Positions 31,441-42,596 of a DNA stretch of 64,000 nucleotides are shown here, piece after piece. The notes beneath the pieces are model-generated. The model made no database searches and was not told the origin of the DNA. It was given only the letters and a program-made list of their open reading frames with translations. Origin of the DNA: Kingdonia uniflora. Lineage: Eukaryota; Streptophyta; Magnoliopsida; Ranunculales; Circaeasteraceae. Position 1 is the stretch's first letter. Each line of letters opens with the position of its first letter. Location: the NCBI GenBank assembly GCA_014058105.1, contig JACGCM010002207.1, forward strand, positions 1,116,001 to 1,180,000, given 5' to 3'. Position numbers and translations under genes: made by a program.

Positions 31441-34400
31441 ATGAATAGTTCACCTATTAACGAAATGTCGACCTCTGGTCGAACGGCAGAGTCTGAAATT
31501 GAAATATCTGACAACAAGGTTAAAGTAGGGTTTGAACACTTTTCAGATTTCCCTGGGAAATTGGTATCCTATCGTCCCTGTTTGGATGCATTTAAAGAGT
31601 TTTGTAAAGCCAAGGCTGCTGTAAGTGGAACATGGGGTAACTACATATAATACGCTGGTAGGCTATTTAGGGGGTGTACTGTAGTGACGGGGGAGGAGTA
31701 TTTTTATTTGTTGGCCGATTTAGAGGAGGAGAAATAAGATAGGGGTATAAACGAATTGATCTCATTGGACTATTTCGATAGGAGTGTTCAGAGTAACATT
31801 TCAGAGGGCTTTTTGTGCTACCTGTCTTAATTAGAGTACAGGTTGAGTCTTCCCCTTACCAATTTTGCAAAAGGGATTATAAATATAATTGGGGCATGTT
31901 CTATTCAATTGAACGGGAACATGTGGGAGGTGATAAGTATTTGTGACCATCTGAATAAAAATTAGGAAAGGGAGAGGATAGTGAGGAGGATATCCCTTGA
32001 GGATGTTTTACAGTTTTATGGGGTGAAGAATTATCATGCCAGTGGAGGAGCATATTTCTGTGCGAGTGCAACTCGGCCTCGCTTCTTTGATCTGAACTCT
32101 GTAGGTCGATCCTGGAACGACAACGTAATATGGGTGAAGGGTAATTACCTTTAGAGAGATGATGAAGAACCCTTGGATCTTCTATTTAGAATTGTAAAAC
32201 AATGTAAGTATAACAATATATAGCGTATAATATTGATATTCTGGAACTGTATGATCTTTTATTGATGATAAAAAATGTTGTGTTTGGCAGGCCCGAAGTC
32301 CCAGGTAGAGTGGAATGATTCTTTGTTGGACGAAGTTGCTGAGGAAGAGGTTGAGCTCAAATTTTTCTTGGAAGGACTTGGCCTTAGCAGAAAGAAACGG
32401 GTTGGAAGCAAGTCTAAAAAAGTTTAAAAATCTCAATTGACAAGGCGGATGGCGGGTGCTGATGATGGTAAGAAGAAAAGAACTGGTGGGGAAGGGCGAA
32501 CAAACTTGCCCAAGGCCCCTAGAGTGGACAGTTTGGTTCATCCAGAGTCTATTATGTCGAGCAAATTAGCTCGAACATTTTCAAAAAAATAGATGTTGAA
32601 GTGTCCGCCGGTCTTTGGTACCATTAGAAGTAGTGAGGTCAAAGGAAAAGAAAAAAGGAGAAGGATCGGACCTTCGGGAACGTTGGGGGAGAAGGTCGTT
32701 GAAGAGCAACCTGTTGCTGAGGATGATCTGAAGGAGGTGGAGGAAAGGGCCAGGCTGGCGACTCTTCATGGGGAAGAGGATATGAGCAAAATGGCAGGTC
32801 TCTATGCTCGATTATGTGAAATATATTTTTGTATTACGTTTCGAGCTCGCCCTGAGGTCGAATTGTGCTTTATAGGTTGCTCGTTTGGTGAGGGGGATAT
32901 GTCTCGGAGTTGAAGAGGAGAAATCCGAGCTGAAGAAGGGGAAGATCAAGCTTGAAAATAAGGTAGCTTGATTGAAGTCTAACGCACTCAAGGATGTAAA
33001 AATGTTGGAGGCCCTGAAGGCTTCCCAAGTAGTGGAGATCGGCCATCTACAAGCTCAGGCAAGAGCGAACCTGGAGGAGGTAGTGGCAGAGTAGGAAAGA
33101 CTCGGGTGCCATCTTATGTTAAAGGGGTACTCAGAGGATGAGCTCGATGCTATTAAGGTAAACACCTACGTTGAAGAGGGAGATGATGAAGATGCGGAAG
33201 GGGTTGCTGTTAGAGTTTTTGATGGGTTGGATGGCATCTCTCCTCAGACGGTGCTAGACAACCAAGAGGATGACGCCGAGCTTCCGGAGGGGGAACATGA
33301 GAAGGTAGGGTAGAAAAATGATTTTGTACGAATATTTTGGAAATATTTATGTAAATTTGTTGGATACTGTGTATTGATTAGAATTTTATAAGTTGAGTTC
33401 TTTATTTATAACCCCTGTGTAGGTACTTAGAGAAACGAGCCTCAGAATAAAAGATTTAGAGACCGAGCTTGCCAGGAAAGAGAGACTTCCACATCCTTGC
33501 TATCTTCGCAAACAGAGCTGCAGGTTAGATCAGAACAGACAATGTTTGACTTGTACGCTTCATTACCATAAGCTATCAAGTAAATAAAATAACATAGAAC
33601 GCAGAGGCAGATCAAAAACTTGTTATCAGTTTTAGGAAAATGATACTCAAATAGTGCATAGGAAAAATCAAAGTTTTTGACAAAGTAGCATATAGATAAT
33701 GTGTACCTTAGACCTGGAAATATATGTCATGCAGCATCTATCTGAGATCGTACGTTGAGCTTTAAGTCTAGAAGTAGTTATACACGGTAGATGTTAGAAA
33801 TCAGATATCTTGTTAGAAATAAAATATGTATATGTACGCTGAGGGGTGTTTTGGATCGAACTGAATATAATGTATCTGTATTGTGTAGGTCGAATTGGAT
33901 TTAGCCCGCTCGCGCGAAGATGAGCCACTCCAATGTAACCGAAAATTTGCAGAGGAGTTGGATAGGGTGAGAGAGGCGAATGATGACAGAGAAGACCAAC
34001 ATGTAAAGATGCACTTCAAGTTTGTTGAGGCAACCCAGATTGCTGTTGACCTCAGTCGTAAGATCGAGGAGAAGGATGCCGAAATTGATAGGGCGCTAAA
34101 AGAGCTTGCGGAGATAAAAGGACACACAACGAATCTCCAAAGTTAAATTGACACGCTGATGGTAAAGAGTAGGCACGTTGAGATGGCTCAATACCGTATT
34201 CAGGTGCTAGAAAGATTGGAGGAACAATTTTGAACTGACTTTCAGAATAGTAGACGCGAGTTGGAGTGACTGAAAAAGAAAATGATTGAAAAAGATAGCG
34301 AGCTGAAGATAACTCGTGAGGATCTATCGGCTTTGGAAGCTGCAGCGGAACACTTGCATACATCCTTACTTGCCTAGGATATGGAGTTTCGAACTATACA

Positions 34401-34857
34401 ACAAAAATATAACGAGTTGAATAAGAGGGTAGCACAATTGAAGATTGAATTGGCGCAAACCAACGCGCGTGTCAGGAACGTTGAGGCCGGAGAGCGCTCG
34501 AGGAAGAGTAGAAATGATGCTAAGGTTTCTCTTGTCCAAGGGGATATAGTTAGCCTATAAGCTCAAATTATGAAGTTGGAAGGTGATGTAGCTCGAATTC
34601 AAGGGCATGTGCAGAAAGGGAATACGAATTGAAGGGAGTGCCAACGTAAATTGAATGCCGCTCTTCCCAAGGAAAAAGTATTGGAAGGGGAAATTAGGGT
34701 GAAGAAGATTCTGATAAAGAAGAAAGATAACCTAATAAAGGATATTTCGACCGGGGAAAAGTTGATTGCAGAAATTGAGAGACTTCGTGCTCAGGTGGCG
34801 GACTTAAAGGCCAATAATTATGCTGAATCAGTTAAAGCTATCAAAAAATTGGAAGAG
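31441..34857 (+). pseudogene. Antisense coiled-coil gene (aORF-C), outer copy, main part
   Basis: Begins with ATG at 31441 (MNSSPINEMSTSGRTAES). Exons inferred by comparison with the inner copy and by splice sites: 31441-~32203; from 32291 (after TTTGGCAG) to ~32800; 32878-33305 (donor GTAGGG); 33422-~33530; 33889 onward. The first exon has a globular part (RLSLPLTNFAKGIINIIGAC, FFDLNSVGRSWND, VIWVKGNYL) resembling the domain filed in Pfam as putative gypsy type transposon (PF04195). Later exons are long charged coiled coil (LDRVREANDDRE, SELKITREDLSALEAAAE, LKANNYAESVKAIKKLEES). The frame is cut at 34862 by the inner Gypsy and resumes at 48901. Many stops. Confidence 0.65.
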
Positions 34858-34862
34858 AGTAT

Positions 34863-35441
34863 TGTAGGGGCTTATCCATCGATCTTACTCAAAATCGAGC
34901 CCGCGAAGTTCGATTTACCTCCATCTCAGGTTCATGCAATTTTAGCACTTAACACTCTAGTCAACATTCTAACCAACCCCACGAACTACTCAAGAACGTG
35001 GATCGAGCTAAACTCGGAAAACCATATCCAATCAAAGACACCTGTCTCCCACGTACTCGTCAGTTATTCAGTCAATCGCCACTAGCCACATTATTCGAGA
35101 AACGTTTTCCACCACGATAAAGAGTTGTGGGAAAAACCTATATAAGGGAAAAGTTCCAGAAAAAACAGGGACCAAAAAAATTACTCAAACTTCTTATTTA
35201 CGAAATCAAAAGCATATCTATATTTTAGAGATCACTTGTAATAAAGAAATCCACTCCAAGCAATAAAGATACTTTTACAAAAAACCTTCATACGAGGTCA
35301 TGATTTTTTACCTGCTTAGAGATTTTCCACGCTTAAAATACTTATTTCCATTTCTTACTTTATATTAGAGTATTGTTATAGGTTCATTGGTGTGATAGCT
35401 AATTCCTAATCATATCGAGCTTACAGAATTTGGCCATTACA
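34863..35441 (+). repeat. Inner Gypsy 5' LTR
   Basis: TGTAGGGGCT...GGCCATTACA, 579 bases, with a TATA box tatataag at 35139-35146. It shares its start and end with the outer element's LTR read on minus (TGAAGGGACC...CCATTACA), showing one family. Confidence 0.92.
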
Positions 35442-35460
35442 TTTGGCGCCGTCTCTGGGA
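35442..35460 (+). other. Inner Gypsy primer binding site
   Basis: tttggcgccgtctctggga directly follows the LTR. The TGGCGCCGT(C/T) core is the usual primer site form in Tat/Athila-type plant Gypsy elements. The outer element has TTTAGCGCCGTTTGTGAGA at the matching place. Confidence 0.85.
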
Positions 35461-35513
35461 AAGATTGCATTTCCATGATACTCTAAGGCGGTCTTTCATT
35501 ACAATTTTCAATT

Positions 35514-36873
35514 ATGGTTTCATCTAGACGACAGGCCGCAGGAACTCAGCTCAAAATTTCTGTGGATCTGGGACAGCACACCGAGTTATGGGTGAATCTC
35601 TACGCCGAGATAGAAAAATGTGCTGAACTCGAACTTTAATTGACGAAGGATCACGAGATCCAAGAGAAAGAGCTCAATGCAGAACTACAAGCTCGTTTGA
35701 CAATACTCAAATGACACACAGATCAGATGACAACGATGCAGACTGCACTCGAGGCTCTGGAAAATACTCAGCAGGTTCCTCTAGCCAGGGGTCGCGATTA
35801 AATTCTAGAAACCTCATGCATTTTAGTAAGGGAAAAATTGGGACCTCGGGGAGCCTCTAGTAAAGCCATTTCCAGAAATCTACCACATGGTCTATAGCCC
35901 TCCATCCATTTGGGGGGTGAAATCCAATCAGAATTCAGTCGAGGTCACCATATTTCCATTCGTCAAGAGGAAGACCAGCGACCCCTACATCAAGTTCTAG
36001 TACTAGATTGCTTGAGTGAAGGTACGGGAACTCATCATCCCCTGCCAGCACGTCTAGAGATTCAACCAACACTTCATTACATTACAAAAGAACACATGGA
36101 CCAATGAATTAAGGAGCTGATTGAGGCACAAGTTCTGGGGACTACCGGATATACCACGAAGTTACAAGGAAGTCCGATTGCCAAAGAACTATTCGATATG
36201 GAGATATCCAAAGGTTTCTATACTCCCAAAATTTACAAATACAAAGGTACTGACCCAAAGGAGCATATTCAGCAATACCGTGATTCATTGGGGTTGTACT
36301 CCAATCTCAGCCACATTCTCTACCGTCTGTTCGCCACAAGTTTATCGGAAGAGATACTCCGATGGTTCCATTATCATCCTAAGGAATCTATCTACACGTT
36401 TGTTCAGCTACAGAAGTAATTTATCAAGACATATGCTCATAATAGTGACAAAGAGGAGAACTTGTATTCTCTTATCGGTCTTAAGCAGTCACATAGAGAA
36501 AAGCTTGAAGATTTCTCAAAGAAATTCCAAGAGCTCGCAAGAAAGGTGGATAACCTCGACCAAAAAATAGTTATGATCACTTTCACCAATGCTCTCTGGC
36601 TCAATTGCAAAGCCAAAGAATACCTCTTCCTTAACAAGCCTGCGACATTGGAGGTGATGATCACCAAAGTCAATGGTTAGTCGACATGGAGAGGATGATG
36701 TCTGAGCGACAAAAGTCTACTAAATCTGTCCTTTTCACCAAAGCCCCACCTGCAGATCGAACCAGGGAGCCTAAGGAGGAACAGGGAGATCAGAAACACA
36801 CCCAGGGAAACATTGGATACTATCGGAGAAGCAGTTCACAAAAAAAACCCGTCCTCCCAAAGCTGAATGTTTG
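35514..36873 (+). pseudogene. Inner Gypsy gag
   Basis: ATG at 35514 (MVSSRRQAAGTQLKIS). The N-terminal part is charged and coiled. The retrotransposon gag core lies at about 36198-36640 (YTPKIYKYKGTDPKEHIQQY, LGLYSNLSHILYRLF, ILRWFHYHP, EKLEDFSKKFQELA, KEYLFLNKPATLE). Gag forms the particle that packages element RNA. The frame holds to 36679 with stops at about 35638, 35713, 35800, 36106 and 36417. A one-base slip near 36677 relative to the outer copy moves the rest into the protease frame. No CCHC knuckle was found. Confidence 0.85.
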
Positions 36874-37724
36874 AATTTCCACAATTTTTGTACTACTGTT
36901 GAAAGACCCACTCTACTGCATCTCTCAACCACTGGAGCTCATCGAGAATTGTCCTTTTTGCCTACATCATAAGGTAAATCATCATACTACTGACAATTTC
37001 TATGCTCTACCGCAGTTGCTCGAGCTCATTTTCAAGGAAGGACGGATGCTCGAATACATTGTTTGCTTGAAGTTATACCAAAATGGCAACTATAAGAAGC
37101 AGCTCGAATTGTTCAGGTCAATGATAGAGCTGAGGAAAATCATCTCTACTACATACACCTCAGCAACATGATAGAAATTAACCAGATCACCAATTTCAAC
37201 TGCAAAGCGCCGGAGACTCTTGGAATGCTGTGATCGTACACCTCAAGAGAAAAAAGCCAAACTTCTTCCCGATTTGAGCAATCACCGATTCGGAATCTCT
37301 TTCGAGAATTGCGATACTAGCCATGTTAAATTTATACATCATGATGCGTTAGTCATAATGCTCAAGATGAAAAAGTTTGTCTTGCACAAAATGATGATCG
37401 ATACTGGAAGCGGTATTGAATTTCTTTTTTAGAGCATGATCGACCAGATGGGATTGGCCGACCAAGTCATTCAGAGTGATACAGACATCAGTGGGTTCAA
37501 TGGCTCTAGGGAGGAATGAGTAGGCAAGGTTATCTTACCTATTACCGCAGGACCAACCACTATCGACGTCATTTTATACGTGATCAATGACAAGTCTCGT
37601 TATCTTGGGATTATGGGCCGCTGCTGGATACACAATATGGAAGTTATCGCTTCCACCTATCATCAAACACTCCGATTTAGACACAAAAATGGTATTTATA
37701 AGATTATGGTCCAACCACCATCCT
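36874..37724 (+). pseudogene. Inner Gypsy protease region
   Basis: The open stretch 36899-37171 and then 37220-37724 hold the aspartic protease. The catalytic triplet DTG is intact in MMIDTGSGIEFLF (about 37395-37432), followed after a stop by DISGFNGSREE, GPTTIDVILYVI and SRYLGIMGRCWI, the C-terminal strand motif. The protease would cut the gag-pol polyprotein. Stops lie at 37430 and 37519. In the outer element the triplet is NTR instead of DTG. Confidence 0.82.
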
Positions 37725-37745
37725 AGATACTTCAGACATATTGGC

Positions 37746-39296
37746 CGCATAACAATTGCAGAAAATTAATCATCTCGACGATCAATCACCTACAGAGGGC
37801 CCATGGAATATGTCAATATTGATGGACCTAGCAGAGGTACGTTCATCAGAACCAAGCTGGTTTAGCATGAGAAAGATGCTCTCATTCAGTTCTTACAATT
37901 CAATCAAAACATTTTTGCAAGGTCTTTGGAAGAAATGCCCGGAGTCGACCCGGCCATGGCTTGCCACAAGTTAGTCATCAATATCAATGCCACAGCGGTC
38001 AAATAGAAGCAGCGCCGACTTTCACCTCGTCTTCGAGTTGAAGTTAACACCAAGATCGAGAAATTGATCAATGTGGGATTCATTCGAGAAGCCAAATATT
38101 TGGACTGGATATCCAAAATTTTGTCGATGTCCTAAAGAAGAACGGAAAAGTTCAAGTTTACGTAGATTTTATAGATCTGAACAAATATACTCCAAAGGAC
38201 AGCCTCCCTCTTCCAAACATTCATCAGATCCTTGATTCCACTGCAGGCCATGATCTCCTTTCTATGATTAAAGCTGCTTCAGGGTATAATCAAATCCCAC
38301 TTCTGGAAGAAGACCAAGAGAAGACAACGTTCATCACCGAAAGTGGCCTTCATTGTTTCAAAGTCATGCCCTTCGGGCTCAAAAATGCAAGTGTCACATA
38401 TCATTGATTGATAACCGCTATGTTCAAAATAGACCTAGGGAAAATCGTTGAAGTCTACATCGGTAATCTCTTGCACAAAAGCGTACAGTCAGATAATCAC
38501 ATCTCAGATCTCAACACAATATTTAACATCCTTCGATCTTACAAAATATGTCTCAACCCTGATAAATGTCAATTCGGGGTACATTATGGCCGCTTTCTAG
38601 GCTACCTCATCAGCAATAAAGGGATTGAGCCTGATCCATATCAAATTTGAGCCCTCCCCGAGTTGCCTTCCCCGAAGACAACAAAAGACGTTTAAAAACT
38701 TGCCAGTAAGATTGCCGCGATCAACCATTTCATCTCTAAATCTTCAGACCGCTGCCGTTGGCTATTTATATTACTCCGCAGATGTACCAAATGAGGAAAG
38801 GTTCAGCCAACTGCAGAAGTCGCATGGACACTAGAATGCGAAATAGCTTTTCAGGATCTCAAAATCTATTTAGGGAGGTTTCCCATAATGACCACCCTAG
38901 TAGGTAATGAGGAACTGATAATCTTCCTAGCAGTCAAAGATACTTCTCTTAGCTTAGTTTTTATTCGCCCTTGTTTACACTTCGTAGAAACTCAAGCACT
39001 ACTTCCAAGCGCATTACGTGAAAATTATGATGAACTGCCCACTTCGGGAAGTTCTGTCCAAAAAAGAGAAGTCGCGAAGGGTGTAACAATGGTTAGTCAG
39101 TTTGGGAGAACATGATATCAAGTTCGAACAACATCATTCTAAAAAAGGTCAGGCCATTGCCGATTTACTTACGGATTTTCCAGTGGAGGATCCTGAGTGG
39201 GAGGAGCATAACCCGGACCTTACCAAAAAAATGCCAGTGAATCCAACTCCCAAGCTATTCGATGAACGAGCTGACTGGATCACTATATCAGGGTGA
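37746..39296 (+). pseudogene. Inner Gypsy reverse transcriptase and first RNase H
   Basis: Several frame changes precede RT. Seen are MPGVDPAMACHKL, KIEKLINVGFIREAKY, then DLNKYTPKDSLPLPNIHQI, MIKAASGYNQIPL, FITESGLHCFKVMPFGLKNA and the catalytic region EVYIGNLL (about 38450-38475). YIDD would be expected there; both aspartates are lost, so RT is dead independently of stops. NPDKCQFGVHYGRFLGYLIS follows. The RT-RNase H link is fragmented from 38650 on, with traces of the first RNase H at 38888-39130. In the outer copy the YIDD box is intact. Confidence 0.85.
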
Positions 39297-39862
39297 TGCA
39301 TCTCACAGATAGATCAGCAGGACCCACAAGGTCAGGGATTTAGATCGTTTTGATTACCCCTTCTAATGATAGAATTAAGAAATCAATCCGCTTGGATTTT
39401 GAGGCCTCAAATAATTTCACCGAGTATGAAGCTTTCATTCATGGACTCAACCTCGTACTTGAGCTCGATATCCCCAAACTCTCAGTTTACACAGATTCAT
39501 TACTCATCGTTCATCATTATTCCGAGCAATACAAGAAGAACGGGAAGATGATCGAATATGCAGCCCTCATTGCAAATAGGATGAGTAAGTTCGCGAAAGA
39601 AACTCTTGAATATCTTCCTCGAGGTGAAAACAAACACGCCGATTCCTTGGCATATCTAGCTGGGGTCTTGAGAATAAAAGCTCGATATCTCCAGATCGAA
39701 ATCATTTTAACCCCCAACATTAATCGTATTTCTGTATACACGATCAATTCTGGGGGTGATAAAGTGGGAGACGATGATTGGCGAAAGCCTTTCTTAGCCT
39801 ACCTCGATGTCGACAATAAGATTAACGAACCACTCCCAGCAGATCCAAAAGAATGCCGATAG
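39297..39862 (+). pseudogene. Inner Gypsy second (archaeal-type) RNase H
   Basis: The 170-codon frame 39350-39862 reads LDFEASNNFTEYEAFIHGLN, LVLELDIPKLSVYTDSLLIV, EYLPRGENKHADSLAYLAG. This is the extra RNase H domain typical of the Tat lineage, placed between the first RNase H and integrase. The Glu and Asp positions of the fold (E in TEYEA, D in YTDS, D in HADS) are kept. It is the longest clean piece of this element's pol. Confidence 0.85.
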
Positions 39863-41034
39863 CTGATCAATAACTCGAAGCATTACATTACCCAAAACGG
39901 TATACTTTACCACATTTTTGTTACAGGGCCTTACCTCAAGTACCTCTCGAAGTCAAAAGCAGACGAACTGCTCTACAAATTACATGAAGGAACTTGTGGC
40001 TCCCACGCCACAGGTAGATCATTAGCGAATTGAGCTATAACTCAAGAAGTATTCTGGCCCGGCATGCGCAAGTAAGCAGAAGAGTATTCCCGCAGGTGCG
40101 ACACCTGCAAGAAACATGGAATTATGATATGTGCCCCTACGCTCAAACTCCATGCAAGCAAGGTTTTCTGGCCATTCAAAATATGGGCACTAGACCTCGT
40201 TGGTGAATTCCCTAACTCTCCAGGTAATTACCGTCACCTACTCATAGTTATCGATTACTTTACAAAATGGGTAGAAGTAATTCCACTATGTCAAACCAGA
40301 GAAGAAGAGATCATCTTTTTTATCTAGAACCACATAATCACTCGATTCGGGTGCCCCTACCTAATTCGTATTGATAACAGGCCCCAATTTGTGGGAGATA
40401 AGGTCGTAACCTTCCTAAATCACCATAATATCATCCACTCACCATCAAATCCATACTACCCTCAAGGCAATGGCCATGCCGAAATCACCAATAAAACCAT
40501 CGTATATGGACTTAAAAAATGGCTTCACTCACAGAAAAAAAAAAAAGGAAATTGGGTTCACGAACTACCTTACGTCCTGTGGGCGTATCGAACCACTCCC
40601 CGACAATCCACTGGGTGTACCCTATTCCTCCTTGCTTATGGCACTGAGGCTGTCATTTCTTTTTAATATCATCATCCAGTTCGTGATCACGAGCTGACTG
40701 ACGAGGAAAATGAGTTTGAATTGGCTTGCAACCTTAATATGATAGATGAGACCAGGGAGCGCGCCATTGCTAACCTAGGTCGATATCATCATTTGCTTGC
40801 CAGATCGTATAATCACCGAGTCAGGAGCCATACTTTCCAAATCAAAGATCTCGTCCTTAGATAAATTCCTCAACATCACAAAGAGCCTCACGTTAGAAAA
40901 TTAACCGACAATTGAGAGGATCCATTCATTATCACCAGTCTCTTTGGCCTGGGATCATACTATCTCATGACAGAAGAGGGAGTCCCCATTTCAAATCCTT
41001 GGAACACTAGGCGACCGAAACGGTACTATCGTTA
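39863..41034 (+). pseudogene. Inner Gypsy integrase
   Basis: The H2C2-type zinc region is at 39960-40110 (LHEGTCGSHATG, then CDTCKKHG). The catalytic core has the first D in WALDLVGEF (about 40180), the second in RIDNRPQF (about 40375), and E in GNGHAEITNK (about 40470-40485); all three residues are present. The C-terminal part has IPQHHKEPHVRKL, GLGSYYLMTEEG and NPWNTRRPKRYYR, with a stop at 41032-41034. Interior stops at 40036, 40075, 40325, 40664, 40862 and 40913 show it is inactive. An A tract at 40540 holds a run of lysines. Confidence 0.87.
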
Positions 41035-41214
41035 GGCGTCTTACTACTCCATTTCCATATTTCACTTTTTTTTTACAATTCCAAAAGTAAGATTCTAATC
41101 TCCATCCAATGTAAATTCTGAACTCATCAATGAAAGCTTTTTTTTGAACAATATCGTTCTCATTACGAACATTCGTCTGCATTCTACAGATTAAAGCATA
41201 GTTAATACTAGCTT

Positions 41215-42360
41215 ATAATCGATCTTATCCAAGTTAGGTAAAAAATATTACTTGATTTGGCTTCTTTTACTACATCTATGTGATTGTAGCAAGTGCAAAA
41301 ACTTGTTTCATATCAAAGATTCTGTCAAACAAGAGATAAGACAAAGGTAATACTAGTCTTTATTTTTTTCAACTTGTTTGGATCATTTCTACCGGCTGGA
41401 TCAAGGATAACACTTGGTTTATTTAACTCTTTACATCTCTACAATTTTAACAAGTGTAAAAACTTGTTTTATATCAAAGACTCTGCCAAACAAAAGATAA
41501 GACAAAGGTAACACTAGTCTTCATCTTTTTCAACTTGTTTGGATCATTTATACCGGTTGGATCAAGGATAACACTTGGTTTAGTTGACTCTTTACATCTC
41601 TACGATTTTAGCAAGTGTAAAAACTTGTTTAATATCAAAGACTCTGCCAAACAAGAGATAAGACAAAGGTAGCACTAGTCTTCATCTTTTTCAACTTGTT
41701 TGGATCATTTATACCGGTTGGATCAAGGATAACACTTGGTTTAGCTGACTCTTTACATCTCTACGATTATAGCAAGTATAAAAACTTGTTTCATATCAAA
41801 GACTCTGCCAAACAAGAGATAAGACAAAGGTAATACTAGTCTTCATCTTTTTTAACTTGTTTGGATCATTTCTACAGGCTGGATAAAGAATAACACTTGG
41901 TTTAGTTAACTATTTACATCTCTGCGATTTTAGCAAGTATAAAAACTTGTTTTATATCAAAGACTCTGCCAAACAAGAGATAAGACAAAGGTAATACTAG
42001 TCTTCATCTATTTTAACTTGTTTGGATCATTTCTACCGACTGGATCAAGGATAACACTTGGTTTGGATGAATCTTTACATCTCTACGATTGTAGCAAGTG
42101 TAGAAACTTGTTTCACATCAAAGAATCAACCAAGCATAAGATAAGGCAAAGGTCATACTAGTTTTCATCTCTTTCAATATGTCCACAACATTTCTATAGT
42201 TCAAATTAAGTTTCAACTTTGTTTAACTCAACCCATTTCTACAATTAAAATGAATGTAAAAAATTTGTTTATTTCAAAGACCCCACCAGACACAAGATAA
42301 GGCAATGGTCATACTAGCTTTCATCTATTTTTAATGTGTCTGCGATAGATACTATTTATT
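41215..42360. repeat. 161-bp tandem array between pol and the antisense gene
   Basis: caagtgtaaaaacttgttt-type anchors fall at 41290, 41451, 41612, 41773, 41934 and 42095, an exact 161-base spacing, with a weaker seventh at about 42256. Units include gactctgccaaacaagagat and aggataacacttggttta. It lies between the pol stop (41034) and the stop of the convergent antisense gene (42597). The outer element has a matching array at 49366-49862. Confidence 0.92.
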
Positions 42361-42596
42361 TTTAGGTCAAATCCATATTATAAGGGTTTCTTTTATGCTG
42401 ATGGAGAGTCAACAGTGCTTCCTCCTACATCAAGAGGTCGAACTTTTAGTTCGCGGGTCACTGTAGCTTTACCCGAATCTATCAATTCAGTAGTTTGAGG
42501 GCCGAGTTGAGTCTCCATGACGCCTATACAATTCCCTCAATTTATCATAACTCCACAAATGCATCCCTTATTCGACAAAGTTTTGAATAAGGTATC

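Noticed and set aside
35442..41034. Endogenous pararetrovirus
   Set aside because: Integrase with zinc region and D, D, E residues, LTRs and target duplications are present; no movement or coat protein motifs are seen. These are LTR retrotransposons.
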